Shown one piece after another: positions 26,019-34,266 of a stretch of DNA of 64,000 nt (its first letter is position 1; each line of letters opens with the position of its first letter). The position numbers and the translations under genes are program-made. Source of the stretch: Leptolyngbya sp. PLA1 (GTDB lineage Bacteria; Planctomycetota; Phycisphaerae; Phycisphaerales; UBA1924); assembly GCA_021405315.1 (NCBI GenBank), contig QWIH01000007.1, positions 1-64,000 of the forward strand. Direction: 5' to 3'. The notes beneath the pieces are model-generated. The model was not told where the DNA came from. It searched no databases and was given only the letters and a program-made list of their open reading frames with translations.

Positions 26019-27329
26019 GTGAAACCCGACACGACCGGCGCCGTGGCTTCCACCCCCGAACGCATGACCTGGGTCCAGAAGAAGGCCCTCATCGCCGCGT
26101 TTCTCGGGTGGGCGTTCGACGGACTTGACGGCTACCTGTACGTGATGGTCGCGGGTCCCTTCGTCGGGCGCCTGCTGGGGGGCAAGGCCGCCAACGACCC
26201 GGAAACGATCTCCAAGGCCACCATCATCCAGGCGGTGTTCCTCGTGGGCTGGGCAGTGGGCGGTGCGGTCTTCGGGCGCGTGGGCGACAAGCTGGGCCGG
26301 GCAAAGACTCTCACGCTCACGGTGCTGACCTACGCCATCTTCACCGGCATGTCGTTCTTTGCCACGGAATGGTGGCACCTGATGATCTTCCGCTTCATCG
26401 CCGCCCTGGGCATCGGGGGCGAGTGGGCCGCGGGCTCCGCACTCGTGAGCGAGACGCTCCCGAAGCGTCACCGCGTGTGGGGGAGCGCGCTGCTGCAGAG
26501 CGGCTACATGACGGGGTGCATCATGGCGTCCGTGACCTCCGGCCTGATGCGCGGCCTGGACCCGAAGTGGGTCTTCGTGGTCGGCGTGCTGCCGGCGTTC
26601 CTGACGGTGTTCATCCGTGCGGCGGTCCCGGAGCCAGAGCACTGGAAGGCCGAGGCCGGCAAGGGCGAGCACCCGCCGGTGACGGCGCTCTTCGCCCCGG
26701 GGCTCAGACGCACCACCATCCTTCTCTCGGTCTTCAACTCGCTGTCGCTGGTCATGGCCTGGGCGTTCCTGTTCTTCGTCCCCATGGCGATCGGGGAGAT
26801 GGACGCGGTGAAGGACTGGTCCGCCGAGGACAAGGCAGCTCTCAAGACAAGGGTGGCGGTGGTCTTCTTCGCCGCGAACATCGGGGGCAACTTCATCGCT
26901 ACGTACCTCGCGCAGCGGTTCGGCTATCGGCGGTCGTTCGTCATCATGCTCGCGGTGGCGCTGGTGGCGTTCCTCGTCGGATTCCGGCTGGAACTCACGC
27001 CCGCCAACATCTATGTCATCACGAGCGTGTGCTTCTGCTTCGGCCTGGGCTTCTTCGGGAACTTCCCGCTCTACATCCCGCCCCTGTTCCCCACGCTGGT
27101 TCGGACGCTGGGGGCAGGCTTCACGTACAACATCGGGAGGCTCATTTCGGCGGTCGGGGTGTTCTTTGCGGGAGCCATCGCCCACGCCCACGGGGCCGCC
27201 ACGGCCGTCTGGTGGACCTCGTTCCTCTTCATCCCGACCATTCTGGTTGCCATGATGCTCCCGGAGCCCCCCGCGGGGGCGCCCGATGAGGCCGGGGACA
27301 GGGCCGCTCCGCCCGTGCCCGCCCGATAG
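26019..27329 (+). CDS. major facilitator superfamily transporter
   Basis: About 436 residues with 12 predicted membrane helices. The first helix region reads [16 protein letters not shown], followed by the conserved loop [16 protein letters not shown] (MFS motif GxxxDxxGRR) and [20 protein letters not shown], which is the motif of the sugar/metabolite:H+ symporter group. The second half has [20 protein letters not shown]. Substrate is not evident; relatives carry carboxylic acids, aromatic acids or osmolytes. The start is uncertain: TTG 26001, GTG 26019 and ATG 26064 are all in frame. GTG 26019 is preferred because a -10 box lies 8 nt upstream. Confidence 0.88.
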   Translation: MKPDTTGAVASTPERMTWVQKKALIAAFLGWAFDGLDGYLYVMVAGPFVGRLLGGKAANDPETISKATIIQAVFLVGWAVGGAVFGRVGDKLGRAKTLTLTVLTYAIFTGMSFFATEWWHLMIFRFIAALGIGGEWAAGSALVSETLPKRHRVWGSALLQSGYMTGCIMASVTSGLMRGLDPKWVFVVGVLPAFLTVFIRAAVPEPEHWKAEAGKGEHPPVTALFAPGLRRTTILLSVFNSLSLVMAWAFLFFVPMAIGEMDAVKDWSAEDKAALKTRVAVVFFAANIGGNFIATYLAQRFGYRRSFVIMLAVALVAFLVGFRLELTPANIYVITSVCFCFGLGFFGNFPLYIPPLFPTLVRTLGAGFTYNIGRLISAVGVFFAGAIAHAHGAATAVWWTSFLFIPTILVAMMLPEPPAGAPDEAGDRAAPPVPAR

Positions 27330-27400
27330 CACGGGCAACCGGGAGCCGGGGAAAGAGCGGATTCTCCCCCGGGGGCCATTGGTCGCAGGCGGTTGCGCGG

Positions 27401-27406
27401 TATCAT
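27401..27406 (+). promoter_or_regulatory. -10 box TATCAT of the prepilin-like gene
   Basis: TATCAT with a weak TTGGTC 16 bp upstream (27379-27384). The leader to ATG 27440 would be about 27 nt and contains GGAGG. Confidence 0.4.
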
Positions 27407-27439
27407 GCCCCGGCGACCGCCCGGATTGAAGGAGGCCTC

Positions 27440-28354
27440 ATGCGCGCACTCAGAGCATTCACGCTCATCGAACTGCTCGTGGTCATCGCGATCATCGCGG
27501 TGCTCATCGGCCTCCTGTTGCCGGCCCTGGGCAAGGCGCGCGAGGCCGGACGCACCGTGAAATGCGCCTCGAACGCGCGCCAGCTCGGCCTGGCGGCGTA
27601 CACCTACGCGACCGACTACAAGGACCAGATCTGGCCGGTGGCACCGCGCACCGCGTGGCCCAACGGGCAGCGCATCTGGAACCCTACGACTGATCCAAAC
27701 GTCCAGCCTGATGACCGCGATGTGGCCATGTGGGCCCAGATCATCAACGGCCCGTACTGGAACCCGCGCGGGCAGGACATCGGCTACCGCCAGCCCGGGT
27801 TCCTCTTCCAATACAGCGCCAACGCCCACGAGATCGTCGAGTGTCCGACGAACAGGCGCAAGACCGCGACCGGTGCGGACCGCCAGAACATGTGGGCCAG
27901 CCGCACCGGCGTCCAGTTCGACTACACCATGCTCGACGAGCTCGAGGGGCTGAAGATCGACTCTCCGGCCAAGGTCGGGTACGTGCCCCCGACGGCGGCG
28001 ACGCCGTTCATCCTCTCCACCGCCGCGGCGTCCCAGCTCACGCTCATGCGGGGCATCCCGCTCTTCTTCGAAGAGAGCACGTACGTCTGGAACCAGCAGT
28101 ACCGCGATGGGATGTTCGGCAACGAGGACCAAGTCGCGATGCGCCACGGCATGGCCGGGCATGTCACGTTCGTCGACGGCGGTGTTGAGCTCTTCAAGCC
28201 CCCGACCGACCGCATCGAGCGCATCCAGAACCGAACGCTTGATTTCGAGTGCAACGACCTGTACATCAACGCGAGGGGGCTCTCGACCTCGTGGTACAAG
28301 CTCTCCGATCCGCCCACGGCCTTCCCTTATGGCTGGGCGAACCAGCCCCGCTGA
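27440..28354 (+). CDS. prepilin-type protein with H-X9-DG motif
   Basis: 304 residues. Residues 1-30 are a type IV pilin/pseudopilin leader: [20 protein letters not shown], with cleavage expected between Ala and Phe-Thr-Leu-Ile-Glu and the conserved Glu at mature position 5. The rest is a globular domain. Near residues 235-247, [13 protein letters not shown] fits H-x9-DG exactly, the mark of the prepilin-type family hugely expanded in planctomycetes. It is inserted in the inner membrane and may assemble into a type II-like filament. A GGAGG Shine-Dalgarno lies 5 nt before the ATG. No secretion apparatus genes are nearby, as is usual for these orphan pseudopilins. Confidence 0.9.
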   Translation: MRALRAFTLIELLVVIAIIAVLIGLLLPALGKAREAGRTVKCASNARQLGLAAYTYATDYKDQIWPVAPRTAWPNGQRIWNPTTDPNVQPDDRDVAMWAQIINGPYWNPRGQDIGYRQPGFLFQYSANAHEIVECPTNRRKTATGADRQNMWASRTGVQFDYTMLDELEGLKIDSPAKVGYVPPTAATPFILSTAAASQLTLMRGIPLFFEESTYVWNQQYRDGMFGNEDQVAMRHGMAGHVTFVDGGVELFKPPTDRIERIQNRTLDFECNDLYINARGLSTSWYKLSDPPTAFPYGWANQPR

Positions 28355-28388
28355 GATGGCCCCGGCGCGGAGCCGACACGCCAATGAA

Positions 28389-28413
28389 AACGCCCCCGTC
28401 CGACGGGGGCGTT
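28389..28413 (-). terminator. terminator between prepilin and HTH-membrane genes
   Basis: AACGCCCCCGT / ACGGGGGCGTT, 11 perfect pairs with a 3-nt loop. The minus strand continues TTTTCATTGG, so it chiefly serves the gene ending at 28441. It may also act for the prepilin gene on the plus strand. Confidence 0.8.
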
Positions 28414-28440
28414 GTTCGTTCGGGCGGCATCCGTCGATGA

Positions 28441-29229
28441 TCAGTCCTTCTTGACGAAGAACCCGACCACGCCGATCAGGATGAAGACGACGACCAGGGC
28501 GCCGCCGATCCAGAACATGTCGGCGATGTTGGCGAGCATCCCCCCGCCGGCGGTTGAGGTCATCCCGCCGATGAGGAAGAACGCGGTGACGAGTACGGCG
28601 AGGGCCATGCCAAGACAGCAGGCGCCGACGAGGAAAGAGCCCTTTCCGTCGTACGCCTCTGCCGCGACCATCATGGGGGCTGCGGCGACATTGTCCGACT
28701 CCATGGCGGAGGCCGGTGTCTCGAAGAGCGCCCCGCCGTCGCCGCCGATTGCGGGTTCCGCGGCGGTCTGCTGCGCGACCGTCTCGCCGCCGTAGACGTC
28801 CTCGAGCAGCCCGGCTCCCAGCGACGTGTCGTCGGATTCCTTGGTGAGATCCAGCAGCCCGCCCGAGCCGCTCTTGCCCGGATCGGCCATGGTGGGCGAG
28901 TTCGTCACGCGGGTGACGGCGTTGGCGTCGGCGTCCTCGGTGCCCTCGGCTTCGAAGATCGAGATGGAGGAAGAGTCTTTCCCTCCGGGCGCGTCGAGCT
29001 TCATGCTGCTCCCGCTGCTGCCCAGGGCCAACTCGCCGCTGTCGCCCGCGAGCGGGATCAGGTCGTCCTCGCCCCCCGCGAGAAGGTCCACCTGCTCCTT
29101 CTTGAACATGAGCTTGTCGCGGTCGCGGAACTCCTGGAGTTGCCCGCGGGCCGCGAGCTGCTTGACATCGTCCGCGCTCTTGCCGAGCTTGGCGGCGGCC
29201 TCTTCCAACGAATAGAACATCTTCTCCAT
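28441..29229 (-). CDS. HTH-domain protein fused to a multi-helix membrane anchor
   Basis: 262 residues from ATG 29229 (GGAG 9 nt upstream). Residues 4-50 (MFYSLEEAAAKLGKSADDVK then QLAARGQLQEFRDRDKLMFK) are an excisionase/MerR-like helix-turn-helix domain. Residues 50-170 are acidic, Ser/Gly/Asp rich and probably disordered, with segments such as DDTSLGAGLLEDV. Residues 175-260 carry two or three membrane helices (GACCLGMALAVLVTAFFLIG; MFWIGGALVVVFILIGVVGFF) with a C-terminal FVKKD. A DNA-binding-like head tethered to the membrane is unusual; the HTH may instead bind a protein. I know such proteins only as hypothetical planctomycete proteins. Confidence 0.65.
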   Translation of the reverse strand: MEKMFYSLEEAAAKLGKSADDVKQLAARGQLQEFRDRDKLMFKKEQVDLLAGGEDDLIPLAGDSGELALGSSGSSMKLDAPGGKDSSSISIFEAEGTEDADANAVTRVTNSPTMADPGKSGSGGLLDLTKESDDTSLGAGLLEDVYGGETVAQQTAAEPAIGGDGGALFETPASAMESDNVAAAPMMVAAEAYDGKGSFLVGACCLGMALAVLVTAFFLIGGMTSTAGGGMLANIADMFWIGGALVVVFILIGVVGFFVKKD

Positions 29230-29331
29230 CGGGCTAACTCCACTGGCCAGGTTCTTCCTGGGACCCCCCAAGATAGCACAACTCCGGCCCCAAGTCCCGT
29301 TCGGACTCCGATCGGACCGCCCGTTTCCACC

Positions 29332-29337
29332 TATCGT
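29332..29337 (+). promoter_or_regulatory. -10 box TATCGT of the GNAT gene (leaderless start)
   Basis: TATCGT ends 8 nt before ATG 29346 and no Shine-Dalgarno lies between. Confidence 0.45.
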
Positions 29338-29345
29338 CCCGACCG

Positions 29346-29861
29346 ATGAGCCGACGCGAAGACCACGGAGCCTACTTCCTGAGCGATGACCCGGCGATCC
29401 TTGATCTGGACGCCGTGCACGCGTATCTCACCCGGTCCTACTGGTCTGAGGGGATCGGAAGAGACCTGGTGGCCAGAGCGGCTGCTGCATCACTCTGCTA
29501 CGGCATCTACGGCCCGACGCCCCGAGCCCTGCAGGTAGGCTTCGCGCGGGTCATCACCGACACGGCAACCTATGCGTACCTGTGCGACGTCTACGTCCTC
29601 GAGGAATGCCGGGGACGGGGTCTCTCCAAGGCGCTCATGGCGTTCGTGCTCGCGGACCCCAGGCTGCAGGGGCTGCGCCGATTCGCGCTCATGACCCGGG
29701 ACGCCCAGGGCCTCTACGCGAAGTTCGGGTTCGGTCCCATGGCCGACCCGACCCGCTACATGGAGATCGCGCGGCCCGGCATGTACCTCGCCCCGCGACA
29801 GGCCGGGCCGGGGTCAGTCACACCGGGAACACCTCCGCGATCAGACGGTCCGCCTGCTTGA
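29346..29861 (+). CDS. GNAT-family N-acetyltransferase
   Basis: 171 residues. GNAT hallmarks: ALQVGFARVITDTATYAYLC in the central strands, DVYVLEECRGRGLSKALMAF near residues 81-100 with the acetyl-CoA loop RGRGLSK (Q/RxxGxG/A), and ALMTRDAQGLYAKFGFGPM with the Y..FGF end motif. It transfers an acetyl group from acetyl-CoA to an unknown amine in the cytosol. It is closest by pattern to small stand-alone acetyltransferases of the YjhQ/PhnO type. The 3' end overlaps the converging binding-protein gene by 44 bp. Confidence 0.87.
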   Translation: MSRREDHGAYFLSDDPAILDLDAVHAYLTRSYWSEGIGRDLVARAAAASLCYGIYGPTPRALQVGFARVITDTATYAYLCDVYVLEECRGRGLSKALMAFVLADPRLQGLRRFALMTRDAQGLYAKFGFGPMADPTRYMEIARPGMYLAPRQAGPGSVTPGTPPRSDGPPA

Positions 29862-30975
29862 GCCACTTGCTCATTTCCCCGGGCGTGACCGGCGCGGGCT
29901 CGGGGATGGGCTGGATGCCCAGCGTCTTTGCGAGCTCCGGGCGGATGGGTACGTTGCCGCCATCGCCCTCCGCCAACATCCGCTCGGCCCTCTCCGAGAG
30001 CAGGAAGTCCGCGAGCCGGCGGCCCTCGTTCGGGTGCGGGCACCCGCGGACCATCGCGACCGTGTTGGGGATCACGACCGGCCCAACGCTGGGCAGCCCC
30101 TGGCGGGAGGCGCCCACCTTGTCCGGTGCTTCGAACACCATCTCGATCGGCCAGCCGTTGCGCTTCGCGGCGAGCACGTCGTCGGTGTCGGTGAGCCCGA
30201 TCTCGATCTCGCCGTCCGACAGGGCGCGGACCACAGCGGAGTTGCCGTCGTAGAGCCGGACGCCGTTGTCGCGAAGGCCGACGAGGAACGTCCGTGCCTC
30301 ATCCACGCCGTGCATCGCGACCAGCGCCGCGACGTGGGTGCGGGTGGTGCCGAACTGCGGCCTTGCCATGCCGATCTTGCCTGACCACTGCGCGCGTGTG
30401 AGGTCGCGAAGCCGCGACGGTGCGTTCTGCTTCGCGACTCGGTTGGTGTTGTACGCCATGACGCGGGCCCGCTGGGCAAAGCCGTACCACGTGCGGTCCG
30501 TGGCGCGCAGGTGGGGGGGCCACTTGCCCCCCAACTCGCTCTCGGACCGGCTGGCGAAGGGCTCCAGAACGCCCGCCTCGGCGAGGGCCGTCGTCCCCAA
30601 TGCCTCGTTGGACCACCAGACATCGGCTTTCGGTGCGGCGCGCTCGGCTATCAGCCTCTCGACCAGCCCGGTGGTCTTGGTCGCCTCCGTGTCCGTGATG
30701 ATCGCGACGCGCAGGCCCGTGGTGCGTTCGAACTCTTCGATCAGGGGACGGGCGATCGGGGCGTCGGCGCTCGTGTAGAGAACCACTTCACCCGCACCGC
30801 GTCCGTCGTTCGCGGCGGAGGATTTCCCCAGAAAAAGCCAGGCCGAGATCGCGACGCAGAGCGCGGCGAACAGGAACAGCCCCCCGGAGATCGTGGCACG
30901 CCGCGCCAGGGGCAACGCCCGCCAGCGGTCGTAGCCCTCACGCCACTTCCATTTCAGTTCGCTGATCGTGCTCAC
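29818..30975 (-). CDS. iron-type ABC transporter substrate-binding protein, membrane-anchored
   Basis: 385 residues from GTG 30975, which sits 6 nt after a TATGCT box. One hydrophobic segment near residues 27-45 (ISGGLFLFAALCVAISAWLF) follows a basic segment and has no clear cleavage site, so the protein is probably anchored. The remainder is a bacterial extracellular solute-binding domain: GEVVLYTSADAPIARPLIEE, FERTTGLRV, ADVWWSNEALGTTALAEAGV, WYGFAQRARVMAYN, and DGEIEIGLTDTDDVLAAKRN. It resembles FbpA/SfuA Fe(III)-binding proteins. No permease or ATPase gene lies beside it, so its transporter must be elsewhere or it has another role. Confidence 0.8.
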   Translation of the reverse strand: MSTISELKWKWREGYDRWRALPLARRATISGGLFLFAALCVAISAWLFLGKSSAANDGRGAGEVVLYTSADAPIARPLIEEFERTTGLRVAIITDTEATKTTGLVERLIAERAAPKADVWWSNEALGTTALAEAGVLEPFASRSESELGGKWPPHLRATDRTWYGFAQRARVMAYNTNRVAKQNAPSRLRDLTRAQWSGKIGMARPQFGTTRTHVAALVAMHGVDEARTFLVGLRDNGVRLYDGNSAVVRALSDGEIEIGLTDTDDVLAAKRNGWPIEMVFEAPDKVGASRQGLPSVGPVVIPNTVAMVRGCPHPNEGRRLADFLLSERAERMLAEGDGGNVPIRPELAKTLGIQPIPEPAPVTPGEMSKWLKQADRLIAEVFPV

Positions 30976-30981
30976 GGAGAG

Positions 30982-30987
30982 AGCATA
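30982..30987 (-). promoter_or_regulatory. -10 box TATGCT of the binding-protein gene (leaderless start)
   Basis: TATGCT on the minus strand ends 6 nt before GTG 30975; no Shine-Dalgarno lies between. Confidence 0.45.
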
Positions 30988-31046
30988 GTGGCAACCACGC
31001 GCCGCGGTTGCCGCCGGCGACCGTCGTTCCCGCAGCCCGCGCTGTC

Positions 31047-31682
31047 TCAGTGGCCCGCGGCGTAGAGCTGCCCGACCTTGGCCCAGTTCACGACGTTCCA
31101 CCAGGCGCCGACATAGTCCGCACGCCGGTTCTGGTAGTGCAGGTAGTAGGCGTGCTCCCAGACATCCAGGCCCAAGACCGGCGTCCCGCCGCAGCCGGCG
31201 ATGGCCTTGCCCATCAGCGGGTTGTCCTGATTGGGCGTGGAGCAGATCTCAACCCTGCCGCCTGGGTGCACGCACAGCCACGCCCAGCCGCTGCCGAAGC
31301 GGCCCATCGCGGCGGCGGCGAACTTCTCCTTGAAGGCATCGAATGAACCGAACGCCGCAGTGATCGCGGTCGCCAGAGGGCCGTCGGGCGCGCCGCCGCC
31401 ACCCTTGCCGGCGGGTGCCATGATGCTCCAGAAGAGAGAGTGGTTCCAATGGCCTCCGGCGTTGTTCCGGACAGGGCCGCGCTTGTCTTCGGGGAGCTCG
31501 GCGAGCTTGAGGCACAGTTCCTCGGTGGTCCAGTTTGCGAAGGGGGTGCCCTCCAACGCCTTGTTGGCGTTTGTCACGTACGCGGCGTGGTGCTTGCCGT
31601 GGTGGATGCCCATGGTGGTTGCGTCGATGTGGGGCTCAAGAGCGTTTTGAGCGTACGGCAACGGGGGAAGAGTCAGGGGCAT
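31047..31682 (-). CDS. superoxide dismutase, Fe/Mn family (Mn-like)
   Basis: 211 residues from ATG 31682 (GAGGTG upstream; a GTG at 31688 is an alternative). Metal ligands: His in [12 protein letters not shown] near residue 26-30, His in [10 protein letters not shown] near residue 80, and Asp/His in [20 protein letters not shown] near 165-180. [10 protein letters not shown] resembles the Mn form (GGHxNHSxFW) more than the Fe form (AAQxWNHxFYW), so a Mn or cambialistic enzyme is likely. It detoxifies superoxide. There is no signal peptide, so it is cytosolic. The gene is divergent from the long leader of the sigma factor. Confidence 0.94.
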   Translation of the reverse strand: MPLTLPPLPYAQNALEPHIDATTMGIHHGKHHAAYVTNANKALEGTPFANWTTEELCLKLAELPEDKRGPVRNNAGGHWNHSLFWSIMAPAGKGGGGAPDGPLATAITAAFGSFDAFKEKFAAAAMGRFGSGWAWLCVHPGGRVEICSTPNQDNPLMGKAIAGCGGTPVLGLDVWEHAYYLHYQNRRADYVGAWWNVVNWAKVGQLYAAGH

Positions 31683-31743
31683 AGACACCTCACGTAATGC
31701 GAACTTTGAATGTGAGTCGCGTGTTGAAAAGGCGCGACGGGGC

Positions 31744-31772
31744 TTGGCACCGGGACCGACTTTTGGTACAGT
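31744..31772 (+). promoter_or_regulatory. sigma-70-type promoter of the structured leader
   Basis: TTGGCA (31744-31749), 17-bp spacer, TACAGT (31767-31772): five of six and four of six matches to the consensus with ideal spacing. It reads toward the sigma-factor gene and would give a leader of about 550 nt. Confidence 0.5.
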
Positions 31773-31779
31773 GGGACCA

Positions 31780-32327
31780 CTCGTGGGAACCGGGTGACCG
31801 CTCGGAGGTCAGCGTACCCGATAACCGAGGCGCGTTCAACGCTCGGGGCCAAAATGGGCCTCGGGCGGGCGGCGTGAGCGTACCGATCGGCGGAGCCGAT
31901 TGGGATTTGGTAGGGATGCCAATTCGAGTGTCCCGAGCTTGCGCAATCGTGGAACTTTCCAGAGTTTGCGTCGTATCAAGAGCCCCGCGGCATCTCGGCG
32001 TAGGTGTTGACGTGGCACGTGGCCCGATAACTTGGTTCGGCAAGTATGATGCCAGTAGTTTTGCTTGAAGTTTGAATGTTACGGACCATGTTCGGTTTTT
32101 GAAAGGTAATCTTTGGGCTATTGGGGAGCCCAAGAGTATGGAGGCCCGTATCGGGGTCTGAAACGGATAGGCGGCCGACCCTGAGAAGGCAGATCGACGT
32201 ACTGAGGCGGAACGAAGGTACGAGAGTACCTAAGGGAACGAAGCAAGGGTCACCCCGTTGGAGAAAGGGCGACCCGGAAACTGACAGGCCTGTCGTGCGG
32301 TTGCCAAGGCCGGCAAGGAAAAGGAAC
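31780..32327 (+). promoter_or_regulatory. non-coding stretch holding a highly structured leader of the sigma-70 gene
   Basis: The whole gap 31683-32327 has no convincing gene, is visibly poorer in GC than its surroundings and is rich in hairpins. Strong ones are CCGATCGGC-GGA-GCCGATTGG (31883-31903), TTGGGCT-7nt-AGCCCAA (32113-32133), AGGTAC-GAGA-GTACCT with a GNRA loop (32216-32231), GGGTC..CCC / GGG.GACCC (32247-32275), and TTGCC-6nt-GGCAA (32301-32316) just before the Shine-Dalgarno. The 9-mer GGAACGAAG occurs twice, at 32209 and 32235, flanking the GNRA hairpin. This looks like a cis-acting RNA or a separate small RNA. I could not match it to a riboswitch or known ncRNA class. Confidence 0.5.
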
Positions 32328-33482
32328 ATGAGGCAGATCATGACGAAGCGAACGCTCAGCCCCCTCGATCAGGTCCGCCGGCGCAGCCGGGTGGGTCTGG
32401 GCGCTGAGGCTGTTGAGAAGCCGGCGCGGGCGTCCGCGCGGGCCGGGGTGCGTCGCCGCCTGAGCGCGGAGGACGAGAAGCTGCTGCAGCAGATCATGGC
32501 GCAGGAGCAGGACTTCATCCCCAGCCCGGCGTTCGAGGAAGAGGACGCCTACCGGAAGATCTACGTCGACGTGCCGGATGTGCCCAAGCCGGACACCACG
32601 TGGTACCACCCCGTGATGGACGACCTCTCCAGCCGGGGCAACCGAACGGTGAAGAGCGCTCAGCAGGTGATCCTGACGGGCGCGCAGGAGAAGATCCTGT
32701 TCCACCAGTTCAACTTCGCGCGGTTCCAGATCAACAAGATCCAGCAGGACGTGTGGAAGACCGAGAGCCGCGTGCCCTCGCCGGACCACTCGGCCGAGAT
32801 CCTGAAGTGGCACCGGCTGGCGGACCGGATCCGGGAGCAGATCGCGGAGACCAACCTTGCGCTGGTGCTGGCGATGGCGAAGCGGACCCGCATGAGCGAG
32901 GTGGACTTCGCCGACCTGGTGAGCGAGGGCAACATGGCCCTGCTGCGAGCCGTCGACAAGTTCGACGCCGGCCGTGGGTACAAGTTCAGCACCTACGCCT
33001 GCCGGGCGATTCTGAAGGCCTTCAGCCGCCAGGGCATGAAGCTCAGCAAGTACCGCCAGCGCTTCCCCACCGACTTTGACCCCAAGCTCGAGAAGTCCAA
33101 CTTCCTCGAGGTGAAGCGGTCGACCTTCGAGAAGGACGCCGCGGAAGAGGTGAGGCGCATCGTCTTCGAGAACCGCGCGGACCTCTCTGATGTCGAACGC
33201 ACGGTCATCGAGCACCGCTTCGGCCTCGAGTCCGGTGAACTGGACAAGCCCATGACTCTGGAGCAGGTCGGCCAGATCATCGGCGTCACGAAGGAACGCG
33301 TGCGACAGATCCAGAACAAGGCCATGGAGAAGATCCGCCTTCAGCTCGAAGCCCACTTCCTGGGCAACAAGGAAGCCCTCGAGCAGCAGGAGGCCATGGA
33401 GGCCAGCGAGCACGCCGCGGCGATGGGCGACCGCCCGAGCCCCGACGTAGCCAAGTTCCTCGAGAGCCTCAGCCTCAACTGA
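32328..33482 (+). CDS. sigma-70 family RNA polymerase sigma factor
   Basis: 384 residues from ATG 32328 (AAGGAA upstream); ATG 32340 with GAGG upstream is also possible. Region 2: ETNLALVLAMAKRTRMSEVD, FADLVSEGNMALLRAVDKFD and YKFSTYACRAILKAFSRQGM near residues 175-240. Region 4: LSDVERTVIEHRFGL, then MTLEQVGQIIGVTKERVRQI and QNKAMEKIRLQL near 290-350. Region 1.1 is absent, and between regions 2 and 4 lies a shorter, unusual region 3. The N-terminal 90 residues are basic and then acidic. It is a group-2/3 style primary-like sigma factor rather than an ECF. It sits behind a very long structured leader and is followed by a strong terminator, so it is transcribed alone. Confidence 0.9.
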   Translation: MRQIMTKRTLSPLDQVRRRSRVGLGAEAVEKPARASARAGVRRRLSAEDEKLLQQIMAQEQDFIPSPAFEEEDAYRKIYVDVPDVPKPDTTWYHPVMDDLSSRGNRTVKSAQQVILTGAQEKILFHQFNFARFQINKIQQDVWKTESRVPSPDHSAEILKWHRLADRIREQIAETNLALVLAMAKRTRMSEVDFADLVSEGNMALLRAVDKFDAGRGYKFSTYACRAILKAFSRQGMKLSKYRQRFPTDFDPKLEKSNFLEVKRSTFEKDAAEEVRRIVFENRADLSDVERTVIEHRFGLESGELDKPMTLEQVGQIIGVTKERVRQIQNKAMEKIRLQLEAHFLGNKEALEQQEAMEASEHAAAMGDRPSPDVAKFLESLSLN

Positions 33483-33531
33483 TGCGGGGCGAGGTTCCGG
33501 CCCCGTCAACCCCTCCGTCCAAGCCCGTGCA

Positions 33532-33558
33532 AGCCCGGTCATCGCGACCGGGCTTTTT
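33532..33558 (+). terminator. rho-independent terminator of the sigma-factor gene
   Basis: AGCCCGGTC / GACCGGGCT with loop ATCGC and a T5 tail, 50 bp after the stop codon. Confidence 0.92.
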
Positions 33559-33611
33559 CATTGCCAGCGGGAGGGGGCCGGGTGCTCACAGCGGGGTGCA
33601 AAAACCAGTAC

Positions 33612-33635
33612 GCCGTCCGATTGTGGGCGGACGGC
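33612..33635 (-). terminator. probable terminator of the trmL transcript
   Basis: GCCGTCCG / CGGACGGC, 8 perfect pairs with an 8-nt loop. On the minus strand it is followed by GTACTGGTTTTTG. It lies about 97 bp after the trmL stop, so assignment is tentative. Confidence 0.5.
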
Positions 33636-33731
33636 GCACGGGAGGAGAGAGAGAAGAACAGGAGTCTCGTTCAGGGGGGCCGGGTCTCGTCCGGCTTCTG
33701 CATAGAGATACGCGAACCCGCCGGGTCGGGT

Positions 33732-34256
33732 TCAGCCCGCGCCGGTGTTTTTGCGGAGGTCGGCGTTCGCGAGGCGACCCTGGGCGTCAATCCCGAGCCC
33801 GGTCCGCATGACCGCCTGGCGCAGGCCCTCGTAGACCACGGCCGTGACCGCCGCGGCGAGGTTCAGCGAGCGCTCCCCGGGCCGCATGGGGAGGCAGATG
33901 CGCCGGTCTGGGAACTGCTCGTGGATAGCCGCCGGGAGCCCCGCGGACTCCTTCCCAAAGACGAGCGCGTCGCCCGGTCGCAGGTCAGCGTCAAAGACGG
34001 TTCGGGTGGCGTGGGTGGTGAGGAGCCAGAGCCCGGCACCCGGGACCCTCGAGCGGAGGAACGCGTCGAGCGAGTCGTGCTCGGCGACGCGGAGGCGTGG
34101 CCAATAGTCGAGTCCGGCGCGGCGGCAGGCCTTGTCGCCGGTGTCGAAGCCGAGCGGGCGGATCAGGTGCAGGGCACAGCCGGTGGCGACGCAGGTGCGT
34201 CCGATGTTCCCCGTGTTCGCGGGGATCTCGGGTTCGATGAGTACGACGTCGAACAT
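33732..34256 (-). CDS. trmL: tRNA (cytidine(34)-2'-O)-methyltransferase TrmL
   Basis: 174 residues of the SPOUT (trefoil-knot) superfamily. MFDVVLIEPEIPANTGNIGR and TCVATGCALHLIRPLGF open the protein as in TrmL/YibK. VFGKESAGLPAAI near residue 98 and the knot segment LPMRPGERSLNLAAAVTAVV near 118-137 (consensus ..RSLNLS.A) bind S-adenosylmethionine. It methylates the wobble nucleotide of certain leucine tRNAs. The length is normal. The start is 10 bp from the stop of the redoxin-like gene on the same strand, so the two are probably co-transcribed. Confidence 0.93.
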   Translation of the reverse strand: MFDVVLIEPEIPANTGNIGRTCVATGCALHLIRPLGFDTGDKACRRAGLDYWPRLRVAEHDSLDAFLRSRVPGAGLWLLTTHATRTVFDADLRPGDALVFGKESAGLPAAIHEQFPDRRICLPMRPGERSLNLAAAVTAVVYEGLRQAVMRTGLGIDAQGRLANADLRKNTGAG

Positions 34257-34266
34257 CGCGGGCCGG

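Noticed and set aside
24840..27338. Open frame of about 830 codons on the minus strand opposite the thioredoxin and MFS genes
   Set aside because: Composition is typical of antisense shadow (His, Arg, Glu and Pro runs); both plus-strand genes have strong motifs.
31697..32068. Possible 123-residue protein within the sigma-factor leader
   Set aside because: No Shine-Dalgarno, no family and atypical codon use. The hairpins and promoter explain the region better.
32160..32200. CTGAGA followed by a purine-rich segment, reminiscent of a TPP riboswitch
   Set aside because: The second conserved TPP part (ACCTGAT..GG.TAAT.CC.GCG.AGGGA) is absent and the gene downstream is a sigma factor.
31780..32327. 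RNase P RNA, tmRNA, 6S or a group II intron in the leader
   Set aside because: Key sequences (GAGGAAAGTCC, tRNA-like ends of tmRNA, intron domain V) were looked for by eye and not found.
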